From: Siminovitchia acidinfaciens
Lineage (GTDB): Bacteria > Bacillota > Bacilli > Bacillales > Bacillaceae_C
Assembly (NCBI RefSeq): GCF_003605385.1
Contig: NZ_QYTV02000002.1
Location: 311,412 to 375,411 of the forward strand
DNA: 64,000 bases
Direction of reading: 5' to 3'
Translations under genes and position numbers: made by a program
Notes under the pieces: model-generated
What the model was told of the DNA's origin: nothing
Seen by the model: the letters and a program-made list of their open reading frames with translations, nothing else
Databases searched by the model: none
Shown: piece after piece, positions 55,196 to 63,422 of the stretch
How positions within the stretch are numbered: position 1 is the first letter of the stretch
Layout: each line of letters opens with the position of its first letter

Positions 55196-55519
55196 ATGAG
55201 CGGTTTTTCCGATGACAATTTGTGTTGTAAATGCAAGGAGGAATCCAACAGAACGAATTGCAACAGTTGCATTTGCGAGTTGCTAAATCGACTTAGTGAA
55301 AAGCACCAAAGGATATTGATTATTAATAAAGGGAGTTCTACGCCAGTATCACTTGACGGAAGTAATACACCTACACAATTCACCGTGATGTGTTTTGACC
55401 CGGATAATTGCTGTGCCACATTTAGTTTCGAGGAAATCGTTGATACATCACCAATGAAAATGGTACCGAGAATTTTCATTGCAGATTGCCGCAGCATTGC
55501 AGGCATCGTTTCTCTTTGA
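55196..55519 (+). CDS. CotZ/ExsY-like cysteine-rich spore coat protein
   Basis: 107 residues with 10 Cys. The front CCKCKEESNRTNCNSCICELL (about 10-30) and later VMCFDPDNCCATFSFE match the CotY/CotZ/ExsY family, which self-assembles through disulfides into the spore crust or exosporium basal layer. B. subtilis CotZ is about 148 residues, so this is a short member. Strong AAGGAGGGAAAGTTA before the ATG. It lies alone in the middle of the sulfation/glycosylation cluster, the main hint that the glycan is spore-associated. Confidence 0.75.
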   Translation: MSGFSDDNLCCKCKEESNRTNCNSCICELLNRLSEKHQRILIINKGSSTPVSLDGSNTPTQFTVMCFDPDNCCATFSFEEIVDTSPMKMVPRIFIADCRSIAGIVSL

Positions 55520-56401
55520 AGCGATCGACAAGATTAGTGTTAGTTTTAAATATCGAAATACAATGCCTTGCACAAATCTGTGAGATTGAAACAGTTATGA
55601 ATGTACCTTTTAAACAAGATTGTCACCAAATCGAGCAGTGTTGTCCAAAAATTTGAGCCGAGAACAAGAGTGGGGTATCCGGCTATTTGTATTAAACTTT
55701 ATTATAGGTCTGCTTCTCTCCTGTACTTTAATTGGTGTGAATTCGCCTATTACCGACAGAATGCTACTAGTTATTTAAGGGCAAACTACCATGTATGAAC
55801 ACGCTGTATTGCAAAATTGGTTTAAAAATCTACCTAACTTAAGCCCTAACTGTTTGTAGTTCTCTACTGGCTCATTTAATATCACTATCTTCCGTAAGTA
55901 AATAACATAATACCTGCTTCATAAATAATAAAAGTTGGCGTATCCACGTGACGGATGCCGAAGCTTTAGATCGGCAAGGTCGGATAGATAGTTGGGGGTA
56001 CCTCATATACTGTTAACCTAGAAGAGCTGCTTGGAGGATATTTAGGCGCTAATTAATTCCAGCAAACACCTTAAAAATTAAGATAGGTCAAATTAAGATG
56101 AGTCGCTGAAAACACGTTTTTCAGCGGCTTAATTTTAATTAGTAAAGGTCCGATGTTATATATATTAGGACTTATAACTGCTACATCTTGGGCACAAAAA
56201 AACCGACCTTTTGACATAAACAAAAGAAGCCGGTTTATGACTCTTCATCCTTTGCAATTAGTAAATGCAGTAATTTAACCATAATTTTCTACATTGTTGT
56301 ATTTAAAATAAATAAAGCTTAGCCTGTTAATAAAAGCTGCTTAGTAGAAGGATCTCACTGAATAACTCTTAAACCAAGCAAAGAAAAAAGCAATATAAAG
56401 G
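55520..56401. other. Gene-free centre of the island
   Basis: About 880 bp without a supported gene; the short frames here lack ribosome sites. A good terminator lies at 56102-56128 and a weaker imperfect hairpin (AAACCG to CGGTTT) at 56208-56238, the latter beyond the sat stop on the - strand. Confidence 0.5.
56102..56128 (+). terminator. Terminator between cotZ-like and sat genes
   Basis: CGCTGAAAA and TTTTCAGCG form a stem around CACGT, extended by a G-T and G-C pair, and followed by TTAATTTTAATT on the + strand. Confidence 0.7.
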
Positions 56402-57568
56402 TTATTTATTTTCTTGCATTCCTCTTATAAGCACTTCCGCCACTTCAGGACGTGAGAATTCCGGCGGAGGCGTCTTTCCCTCTCGCAACATTGTCCGCAC
56501 TTTCGTTCCACTTAAAATGAAACGATCTTCATTCGAATGGGGGCATGTTTTTGTTGAAGCCATGTTCATACACTTTTTGCAATAAAAGCTGTGTTCAAAT
56601 TTAAATATATGCATACCCATTTCCTCTTCATATTGACTGATCAATTCTTGCGCTTCATAAGTACCATAATAATCGCCGACACCGGCGTGATCACGCCCGA
56701 CAATAAAATGCGTGCAGCCAAAATTTTTCCGAACCAAAGCGTGAAAAATCGCTTCACGCGGACCGGCATAACGCATTGCCGCGGGATTGATGACAAGCTG
56801 AACACGATCTACCGGGAAATATTGTTTAAGCAAAATTTGATAACTTTCCATACGAACGTCTGCGGGGATATCATCTTCTTTCGTTTCACCCACTAGCGGT
56901 TGAAGCAGCAAACCGTCCACATTCTCAAGAGCCAATTTCTGAATATATTCATGTGCACGGTGAACTGGATTACGTGTTTGGAAACCAACGACCGTTTTCC
57001 AACCCAAGTCTGTGAACATTTGCCGTGTTTCAATAGGCTTCTTGTAAAATTGACCGAACGGTTCGTGGGTCGGGCAATTTAACATCCAGATCGGTCCACT
57101 GAGATACACATCACCTTTTTCTTCTATTTTCTTCACGCCCGGATGTTTGGAATCGGTCGTTTTATAGACCTGTTGTGCCTCATATTCCTTGTCATATTCA
57201 AATTTTTCTTCCAGTTTCAAGACACCGTAAGTGATCCCGTCATCTCCGATCAAAGCCACTTCTTCACCGATGGCCAGCTTTTTTGAATCTTCTTTGGAGG
57301 CTGGGAGTGTAACAGGAAGACTCCAAACAAGACCATTATCTAAACGAAGCCTTTTCAAGACACTCAAATAATCCTCTTTCCCCATAAAACCGGTAAGCGG
57401 GCTGAAGCCACCAATGGCAATGAGTTCGATATCCGAAATGGTCCATTTTGAAACGGACAGGGAAGGCATTGATTTCGCCTTATCCAGATATTTTTTACGC
57501 TCTTCACCTTTTAGCTCACGTTGGATCAGCTTTCCGCCGTGGGGTTCGATGGTTGTTGCATTCAACAT
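56402..57568 (-). CDS. sat: Sulfate adenylyltransferase (ATP sulfurylase)
   Basis: 388 residues from the ATG at 57568 ([12 protein letters not shown]), about nine bases after AAGGTGG; a frame start seven codons up is less likely. ATP/sulfate site [11 protein letters not shown] at about 197-207 and GRDHAG at about 291-296 are intact, and a zinc cluster [17 protein letters not shown] lies near 335-350. Makes APS from sulfate and ATP. Downstream of a sulfotransferase and an ATP-grasp enzyme, not with reductive cys genes. Confidence 0.96.
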   Translation of the reverse strand: MLNATTIEPHGGKLIQRELKGEERKKYLDKAKSMPSLSVSKWTISDIELIAIGGFSPLTGFMGKEDYLSVLKRLRLDNGLVWSLPVTLPASKEDSKKLAIGEEVALIGDDGITYGVLKLEEKFEYDKEYEAQQVYKTTDSKHPGVKKIEEKGDVYLSGPIWMLNCPTHEPFGQFYKKPIETRQMFTDLGWKTVVGFQTRNPVHRAHEYIQKLALENVDGLLLQPLVGETKEDDIPADVRMESYQILLKQYFPVDRVQLVINPAAMRYAGPREAIFHALVRKNFGCTHFIVGRDHAGVGDYYGTYEAQELISQYEEEMGMHIFKFEHSFYCKKCMNMASTKTCPHSNEDRFILSGTKVRTMLREGKTPPPEFSRPEVAEVLIRGMQENK

Positions 57569-57677
57569 AAGTTTTTTCCACCTTTTCATTTTCAGAATTC
57601 ACGGTCTTCCTCTTAGCGATAAATTTGATTTGATTTGGTCAAATTCCTGGAATCCCAATAGTTCTACTTTCAATTAT

Positions 57678-58751
57678 TTAAAATTGAATTGAATTCCCGT
57701 CACTGTCAAAGTAAACCTCATCCCAATATCTTCTCATTCGTGTGCCCCATTGAACGGTACATTCTTCCGGATTAATGGCCATGTTTTTCGCGAGTTTTAT
57801 AGCCAAATATGGTAGATTCACTCCGGCTGCTGTACAATGGACTATCGTCCCTTGAATCCGTGGGTTAATTTCAAGAATTTTAGGTTGATGATTTTGATCC
57901 CGACGGACCTGCACACCGATATTGCCATGTAAACCAAGTTCTTTCACAATTCTTGAGGTATATTCAATCACATCATCCTCTTTGACGATTAAGCTTTTAA
58001 CCGATATTCCATCAGTAATTTTTTCCCTTAATCTTGGAATCGCAATAATGACCTCCCCCTGATTGGCCAGAATGTCGACACTGTATTCTTCATGTGGAAG
58101 ATATTCCATGACAATCGTTTCCGGAATGTCATAGGCATCTTTCAACATATCCAGAAGTTCCTGAACACTAATATATGAAGAGTCAGGTTTTTCATAAAAT
58201 AAATGTTCGAGACGATTTTTTTGTGAATCAAGAATGCGAAAGCCCCTGCTTCCATCGGAAACTGTGGGTTTCATACAAACAGGGCGATTAGGATATCCCA
58301 AATCATATATCGCCTTCCGTAATTGATCTACTGTATGAACCGTGATTGACTGGGGAACGGAGATCTTTTTATCTTTCAAGGCCTGAAATAGCTTTCCTTT
58401 ATTCATAGCTTTTATCAGGGATGAATGTTCTGAAACGGATACCTCTATACCCATCCCCTTAAAACGCTGTTTATTCTTTGAAAACCTGGGCAATTCCATC
58501 GATACCAATGGAAGAATAACATCGACCTTTTCTGCTCTGCATAAAGTCAGACATTCTTCAATGAAGTGAGAGCTTGTTGCCTCAGGTCCGACGAAAAATT
58601 TGTCAACCATGGCCTTTGTTGCCACATCAGGGTCAATATCCATACCTACGATTTTAAAATGATGGTTTCTCGCAGATCGCAGAGATTTAATCACCCCTGG
58701 AGCTGACGGTGATCCCACACCGGTCAGTAAGACAGTAGTGGATAAGTGCAT
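57678..58751 (-). CDS. ATP-grasp family ligase
   Basis: 357 residues from the ATG at 58751 (MHLSTTVLLTGVGSPSAPGV), six bases after GGAGAGGAG. The ATP-grasp core has PVCMKPTVSDGSRGFRIL near 163-180, VMEYLPHEEYSVDILANQGE near 219-238, and the metal site KILEINPRIQGTIVHCTAAGVNLP near 294-317. The family resembles carbamoyl-phosphate synthase large-subunit-like and amino-acid/carboxylate ligases that join a carboxylate to an amine. Between a sulfotransferase (22 bp) and sat: it may attach an amino acid or other group to the sugar. Confidence 0.85.
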   Translation of the reverse strand: MHLSTTVLLTGVGSPSAPGVIKSLRSARNHHFKIVGMDIDPDVATKAMVDKFFVGPEATSSHFIEECLTLCRAEKVDVILPLVSMELPRFSKNKQRFKGMGIEVSVSEHSSLIKAMNKGKLFQALKDKKISVPQSITVHTVDQLRKAIYDLGYPNRPVCMKPTVSDGSRGFRILDSQKNRLEHLFYEKPDSSYISVQELLDMLKDAYDIPETIVMEYLPHEEYSVDILANQGEVIIAIPRLREKITDGISVKSLIVKEDDVIEYTSRIVKELGLHGNIGVQVRRDQNHQPKILEINPRIQGTIVHCTAAGVNLPYLAIKLAKNMAINPEECTVQWGTRMRRYWDEVYFDSDGNSIQF

Positions 58752-58773
58752 GTTGAACTCCTCTCCTTGAGAC

Positions 58774-59448
58774 CTACTGATCCCAATTAAATTTTTCTCC
58801 CAGCAACTGATAGAGTTCTTCATTATATGGTTTGTAATAGTCCACGAGTTTCTTTCGTGTTTCCGAGTTCATTTTGGAGTAACTACCCGCGTTATGATGG
58901 TCGTAGACATTTAGTTTGTACCGGGGAAGTCCAAGGAATTTAAAAATTTCGTCCATTGTTTTTTGAGGCTGTTTATATAATTTTTCACTTTGCACGATGT
59001 GAAACTGTTCCCTTGGGAATATCTCCATCCATCTTTTGAGTTTCCTTACATAGATTCCTTTATCCAAATAGGTCGATTTGCCCTGTATGGCTTTTTCAAA
59101 AGGAATCGAGATTATCCCTTTTCTAAGGTGCATATGGTAGTGTGAATAAGCCCGGTCAACCGGGTTACGCAAGATCAGAATTAATTTTATCTTAGGAAGG
59201 ACTTTATGGATTTTTCGCGCAACATTCGGAAATTTTAAATAACCAGTTGCTTCGCCTGTCATGCATTGTTCACAGTCAGGGAATTGTGACTTATACCACT
59301 CAATCCCCTTATCGTAATAGGCATGGAAAAACGCAAGTTCTTTTCTTTTGGCAGGCTCTACTTTTGGATGATCTGTAATATACCTATATAATGCGGTGGT
59401 CCCGCATTTCATTTCACCCATAATAATAAAGTCTGGTAGTTTACCCAT
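58774..59448 (-). CDS. Sulfotransferase, type B (heparan/N-sulfotransferase-like)
   Basis: 224 residues from the ATG at 59448. PAPS 5' loop IIMGEMKCGTTALYRYITDH at about 8-27, 3'-phosphate strand LILILRNPVDRAYSHYHMHL at about 89-108, and KGIYVRKLKRWMEIFPREQFHIVQSE near 130-155. This pattern is shared with heparan-sulfate sulfotransferases and nodulation-type sulfotransferases. AGAGGGAAGAAG precedes the ATG. Forms an operon with the ATP-grasp gene and sat. A decayed relative lies at 53.2 kb. Confidence 0.9.
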   Translation of the reverse strand: MGKLPDFIIMGEMKCGTTALYRYITDHPKVEPAKRKELAFFHAYYDKGIEWYKSQFPDCEQCMTGEATGYLKFPNVARKIHKVLPKIKLILILRNPVDRAYSHYHMHLRKGIISIPFEKAIQGKSTYLDKGIYVRKLKRWMEIFPREQFHIVQSEKLYKQPQKTMDEIFKFLGLPRYKLNVYDHHNAGSYSKMNSETRKKLVDYYKPYNEELYQLLGEKFNWDQ

Positions 59449-59595
59449 CTTCTTCCCTCTCTCCATAAGTTTGATAGTTTATCGTATTCGTACGTATCTT
59501 GCTTGTATCTTTTGTTAACCTATATTTCACGCCTATTTGATCATTCTTTTTATAAATCAGCATCAGCCGTCTCTCTTTTTGAAATACTTTAATAT

Positions 59596-59604
59596 CATAT
59601 TTTA
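59596..59604 (+). promoter_or_regulatory. Possible sigma-K/sigma-E minus-10 element
   Basis: CATATTTTA fits the sigma-K minus-10 pattern CATANNNTA, 27 bp before the PIG-L start. The expected AC minus-35 is not found at the right distance, so this is only suggestive of mother-cell control. Confidence 0.3.
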
Positions 59605-59630
59605 AATCATTTATAAGAGGAGGTGAAAAA

Positions 59631-60329
59631 ATGCGGGTAATGGACTACAAAAACCAAAAGGTGCTGATACTTGCCCCGCATGCAGATGACGAAATCATTG
59701 GATGCGGCGGTGTGATACAAAAGTATTTGAAAAACGGAAGTGCAGTCCGGGTTGTGATTGCTTCTTTTGTAAAAGGCGCCTATCAAAAATATAAAACGGA
59801 AAAAGGTCAATATGAAATATACGATGGAATGACTCGTCTCAAAGAGTTGGAGGAATCCCATAGGATAATAGGCATTAAAAACTATCATTTTTTATATACA
59901 GACGAAGATCAGGTACAATATCACAGCAAATTAGACACGCTCCCGAGAGTCGAATTAGTATCCAAATTGGAAAAGGAAATTCAGGAATTCAAACCTACGG
60001 TGATTTACATCCCTTCCATCACAAAACATCAAGATCATACTGCACTCCATGAAGCAGCCTTAACGGCAACACGGCCCTATTTTTGGAACGGATCGGTACT
60101 TGTTTATGAAACAGATGGAGAGCTTTCTTTTCACCCCAACTTGTTTGTTCAAATAAATCGAGATGAGATCAATAAAAAACAGGAAGCTTTAAAAGCTTAC
60201 AAGACGCAGGTAGGGTCTAAACGCCATCCTATCAGTTCGCAATCTTTATTCACCAAAGCACGATTTAGGGGGCAATCTGTTTATTGCAATTTTGCAGAAG
60301 CTTTTCAGGTCATCAGAATTCATGGATAA
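59631..60329 (+). CDS. PIG-L family N-deacetylase
   Basis: 232 residues. Zinc-binding PHADDE at about 16-21 with Asp19/Asp20, and the third ligand in HQDHTALHEAA near 133-143. Family members remove the N-acetyl group from GlcNAc-type sugars (GPI precursor, mycothiol, bacillithiol). Strong ribosome site AGAGGAGGTG. First gene of a + operon with a sulfotransferase and a glycosyltransferase. A free amine made here could be the target of N-sulfation. Confidence 0.9.
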   Translation: MRVMDYKNQKVLILAPHADDEIIGCGGVIQKYLKNGSAVRVVIASFVKGAYQKYKTEKGQYEIYDGMTRLKELEESHRIIGIKNYHFLYTDEDQVQYHSKLDTLPRVELVSKLEKEIQEFKPTVIYIPSITKHQDHTALHEAALTATRPYFWNGSVLVYETDGELSFHPNLFVQINRDEINKKQEALKAYKTQVGSKRHPISSQSLFTKARFRGQSVYCNFAEAFQVIRIHG

Positions 60330-60428
60330 CGTTGCGGCCACTTCTGAATCAAGTAGGAAAAGAAGCGGTACCTTTCTCCCATCAGGGACCGGCTTACATT
60401 AAGTAATAAAAGAAAGGTGGTATGATTA

Positions 60429-61187
60429 TTGGATCTTCTTATTTCCGCAGCAACACACCGTTCAGGTTCGACGCTGATTCAGCGTATTTTTAATGCCCGG
60501 CCAAAAACAATTATTTGGGGGGAAAATGGAGGTTGTTTGACCGATTACTGCAACATATATAACAATGCATTACATTACTCTGAGACGTTTAAGGATGTAA
60601 GGGAATCTTATTTTAACGGGGGACAAAATCCCAATCAATGGATCGCTTGCATGACACCAAGACCAGAGGTATTAAGGAGTTCGATCATCCATTCGGTTAA
60701 AGCTCTCAACTATCTCTTATATGTCGAAGAACACAGGGATTCTTTCGATATGTTCGGGTACAAAGAAGTACGATACGGGAAAGAGGAATTAGAATTGTTC
60801 CGCGAATGTTATCCGGACTCCCCGGTAATTTTATTGATTCGTCACCCGGTCTCAGTTTGGAAAAGCGTTTCACCCCGTGCGAAAAAGGAAAGATACGGAT
60901 CGATTGAAGGGTTTTCCGATCTGTGGACAAAAAGAGTAAACGATTATTTAAAACTGTCAGCTGAAGATTCAAACATGCATCTCATTCACTATGAAAAAGT
61001 AGTTGCTAGAGATATGGAAACACTGGATCTCATCAAAAGCATTGGTCGTTTAAGTGATGAAGAAATTGAAAAGGTGCTTGCCGTAAAGGTAAGCAGTTCC
61101 AGCAAGCCTACTCCTCGAGCTATCAGTCAAGGAATTATGCGGCTATGTAAGGATACAATGATCAAGGCGGGGTATGATGAGCATTGA
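60429..61187 (+). CDS. Sulfotransferase, type A, paralogue 2
   Basis: 252 residues; PAPS loop AATHRSGSTLIQRIFNAR at about 7-24 and VILLIRHPVSVWKS at about 131-144. It matches the 51.4-kb enzyme from end to end (shared FNAR..T.IWGENGGCLTD and FGYKEVRYGKEEL). The start is the TTG at 60429, after AAGGTGGTATG. The end overlaps the next gene by 14 bases. Confidence 0.88.
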   Translation: MDLLISAATHRSGSTLIQRIFNARPKTIIWGENGGCLTDYCNIYNNALHYSETFKDVRESYFNGGQNPNQWIACMTPRPEVLRSSIIHSVKALNYLLYVEEHRDSFDMFGYKEVRYGKEELELFRECYPDSPVILLIRHPVSVWKSVSPRAKKERYGSIEGFSDLWTKRVNDYLKLSAEDSNMHLIHYEKVVARDMETLDLIKSIGRLSDEEIEKVLAVKVSSSSKPTPRAISQGIMRLCKDTMIKAGYDEH

Positions 61188-62109
61188 CAGCAGAGTATTC
61201 GTATTTAATGGATATGATCTTTTCGGAGGATCGTTCATGCTTTACCAACTTGGAAGGATTTGTTTTGAACAGTTCGGTACCCAGGTGTTTATTGTGCAAA
61301 ATCATAACATTAGTCGGGGAAAACAGAGGTTTCATTATCAATATGACTTTCCAACGATCTCCATTTACAACATGAGAAGAATAATTAAAGAACAGGATTT
61401 ATTTATTTGTAATCCTGTTCAGTCCCCACACTCCTTCGGATCCATGTTATCGTCTAAAAAATTGATGTATCTTCAAGGAGTCACCAATTACTCCCGTTTA
61501 GATACGAAATTTGATTATTACGTGTCGGCTTCTCGTTTTGTTCAGGAAACTACGCGATCAAAATATGGTATCAATACTCCCGTTATTAATCCTTATATTA
61601 ATCTTTCCATATTTCATCATGACGTTTCGTGGAAACAACGAAATAATGAAATATTGGTACTGGATTACAAAATAGACCTACAACCATCATTAAATCGTTT
61701 ATTGGAGGTTTATCATCAGAAGTATTCGGACGCCCTTCCAGAATTTAAGAAAGTCAGTAATCTAACACAGAGAGAATGGGCGGAAATATTGACTACGCAC
61801 AAATTCTATTTGACATTATCCCCTGTTGAAGGATTCGGTTTACCTTCTCTTGAAGCTATGGCTTCCGGATGTGTGGTATTAGGTTGGGATTCATATGGTG
61901 GACGCGATTATTTCGAACCGGGTCGAAATGCACTTGTTGTTGAAGAGGGTGATTTTGATCAACTAGCCAAGTATCTTCATGAAATCCTAAGTTTTCCTGG
62001 CCATAATTTGAACCTATCAAAAAATGCCGTATCCACTGCAAAAAACTACTCTTTTGAAAGCTTCACTGAAAACTGGCAAGATTTTTTAGAACAAAATGTG
62101 TTTATATAA
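61174..62109 (+). CDS. GT4-type glycosyltransferase, paralogue 3
   Basis: 311 residues; starts inside the sulfotransferase end. VFVFNGYDLFGGSFMLYQLGRIC, KLMYLQGVTNYSRLDTKFDYYV and PVEGFGLPSLEAMASGCVVLG are the counterparts of the blocks in paralogues 1 and 2, but the sequence is more diverged. The donor-site E-x7-E is intact. Last gene of the + operon and the last gene of the island. Confidence 0.86.
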   Translation: MMSIDSRVFVFNGYDLFGGSFMLYQLGRICFEQFGTQVFIVQNHNISRGKQRFHYQYDFPTISIYNMRRIIKEQDLFICNPVQSPHSFGSMLSSKKLMYLQGVTNYSRLDTKFDYYVSASRFVQETTRSKYGINTPVINPYINLSIFHHDVSWKQRNNEILVLDYKIDLQPSLNRLLEVYHQKYSDALPEFKKVSNLTQREWAEILTTHKFYLTLSPVEGFGLPSLEAMASGCVVLGWDSYGGRDYFEPGRNALVVEEGDFDQLAKYLHEILSFPGHNLNLSKNAVSTAKNYSFESFTENWQDFLEQNVFI

Positions 62110-62237
62110 TTTCGATATTGAGAAAAAGGGTCGTAAGCCTGAATTGTAAAAATAAGTACACCTTTTTGGTACACAACAGCCGTAGATTCCGATTTTTCCA
62201 AATCGAATGTATGGCTATTTTTATTTATTTTCCACAA

Positions 62238-62320
62238 AAGAAAAGCACCTTCTAAAATGGATACGTTCATCGTATCAAGAGGTGCTGTTTATTAATATGT
62301 GTCCTTGAACGGAGGCTTAC
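62238..62320. repeat. Island-edge repeat, right copy
   Basis: Same order and orientation as 43698-43788 (AAGAAAAGCACCT, TAAAATGGATACGTTCATCG, GTTTATTAA, TTGAACGG, CTTAC), but the right arm of the hairpin has lost about seven bases. Weaker similarity extends left to about 62135 (TAAGCCT, GAATTGTAAAAATAAG). The two copies bracket the island. Confidence 0.85.
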
Positions 62321-62332
62321 TAAGCAGCTTTA

Positions 62333-63190
62333 CTATTTTTTCGGCAGATGAATTACGACGCCCCGGACAATACGGATATTCTCATCATCAATTTTCCCTT
62401 CCAACTCATCCTCTTTCTTGCTCCAATTTACAATTAGATAAAATAGCGCGATTCCGTAGCTTGTCAGCTGAACGGCTTTCAAGATCCCTCCGCCAAGCTG
62501 CTGGTCGTATACTGCTGTGATTGAAGGAAGCAGTTGTCCCGCCACCTCGGCATACATAGGATAATGTACTGTACTGATGCCGATTAACAAAAAAATACCA
62601 ATTGGCATCAACAGGACAGCATTCAGGAAAATGTAAGCGACTCTAGTGAAGTATGAGAATTTGCTGATTTCAGGCAGCGGCATGATAATCGTCCACCACA
62701 TTAAAAACCCGGTAATAAGTAGGAAAATTTGGCTGATGATCGAAAGAACAGTACTCTGCTGAATAATATTAAATATTTCCGGAGCAAAGTAAGCTGTTAA
62801 GGCTCCGTTAAAGAGCAAAGCAGCCATCCAGGGGTGCCCGAGCAGCTTTAATGTAAATTTCAATCGGTGGTTCCAAAAGTACTGCCTGGCCCATTGAGAT
62901 GGCAAACTTAAAATGAACAGCGGCAATACAATGAATAATACAGTCATGACCTCAAGTACATGGGCGCTGAACGAAAAATGGTCAGCAGCAATCTTTAACG
63001 GGCTCCCTTTAACAATATACAATGAAGTAGCAGCCACATAAAAATAGGCCATCTGTTTGCCTGTTACCTTATAGTTAGAATCATGAATAATATTTTTTGC
63101 ATATATAAAAGAAGCCAATGCAATGATTAAAAAAGTGATTGGACTCCACATCTCATACCATGCATAATTGGAAAAAACATCCAAATCCAC
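62333..63190 (-). CDS. ctaG: CtaG-family cytochrome oxidase assembly membrane protein
   Basis: 285 residues with about seven membrane helices and the CtaG pattern: WSPITFLIIALASFIYA near the front, AADHFSFSAHVLEVMTVLFIVLPLFIL near 70-97 and LLFNGALTAYFAPEIFN near 128. In Bacillus CtaG is needed for caa3-type cytochrome oxidase activity, probably in copper-A insertion; here it is not beside the cta operon, so this may be an additional family member. Start ATG at 63190 after AGGGAGGG. Confidence 0.85.
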   Translation of the reverse strand: MDLDVFSNYAWYEMWSPITFLIIALASFIYAKNIIHDSNYKVTGKQMAYFYVAATSLYIVKGSPLKIAADHFSFSAHVLEVMTVLFIVLPLFILSLPSQWARQYFWNHRLKFTLKLLGHPWMAALLFNGALTAYFAPEIFNIIQQSTVLSIISQIFLLITGFLMWWTIIMPLPEISKFSYFTRVAYIFLNAVLLMPIGIFLLIGISTVHYPMYAEVAGQLLPSITAVYDQQLGGGILKAVQLTSYGIALFYLIVNWSKKEDELEGKIDDENIRIVRGVVIHLPKK

Positions 63191-63318
63191 AGGTATCCCT
63201 CCCTATTCATGGACGGCTATCACGCCGCACATTCTAAACATCCAGGATGAAACACACTCTATGGGTATTCTATCACATTTTAGAAAAACTTCTCCTCTTA
63301 TCCAGTTAATTCAAATTG

Positions 63319-63351
63319 AAAAGGCTCCGGAACTAAGTCCCGGAGCCTTTT
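63319..63351 (-). terminator. pheT terminator
   Basis: AAAAGGCTCCGG and CCGGAGCCTTTT pair perfectly around a 9-base loop, T-runs on both strands. Lies 70 bp beyond the pheT stop. Confidence 0.85.
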
Positions 63352-63422
63352 GTTATTGTTCATATTTGGACGAATCTTCGATGATGTTAGATGTCCAGCT
63401 CCAGGCCCTTCCGCTTTTGTTC

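Noticed and set aside
55601-55798. 65-codon + frame after the CotZ-like gene
   Set aside because: Odd composition rich in Tyr and no ribosome site; judged noncoding.
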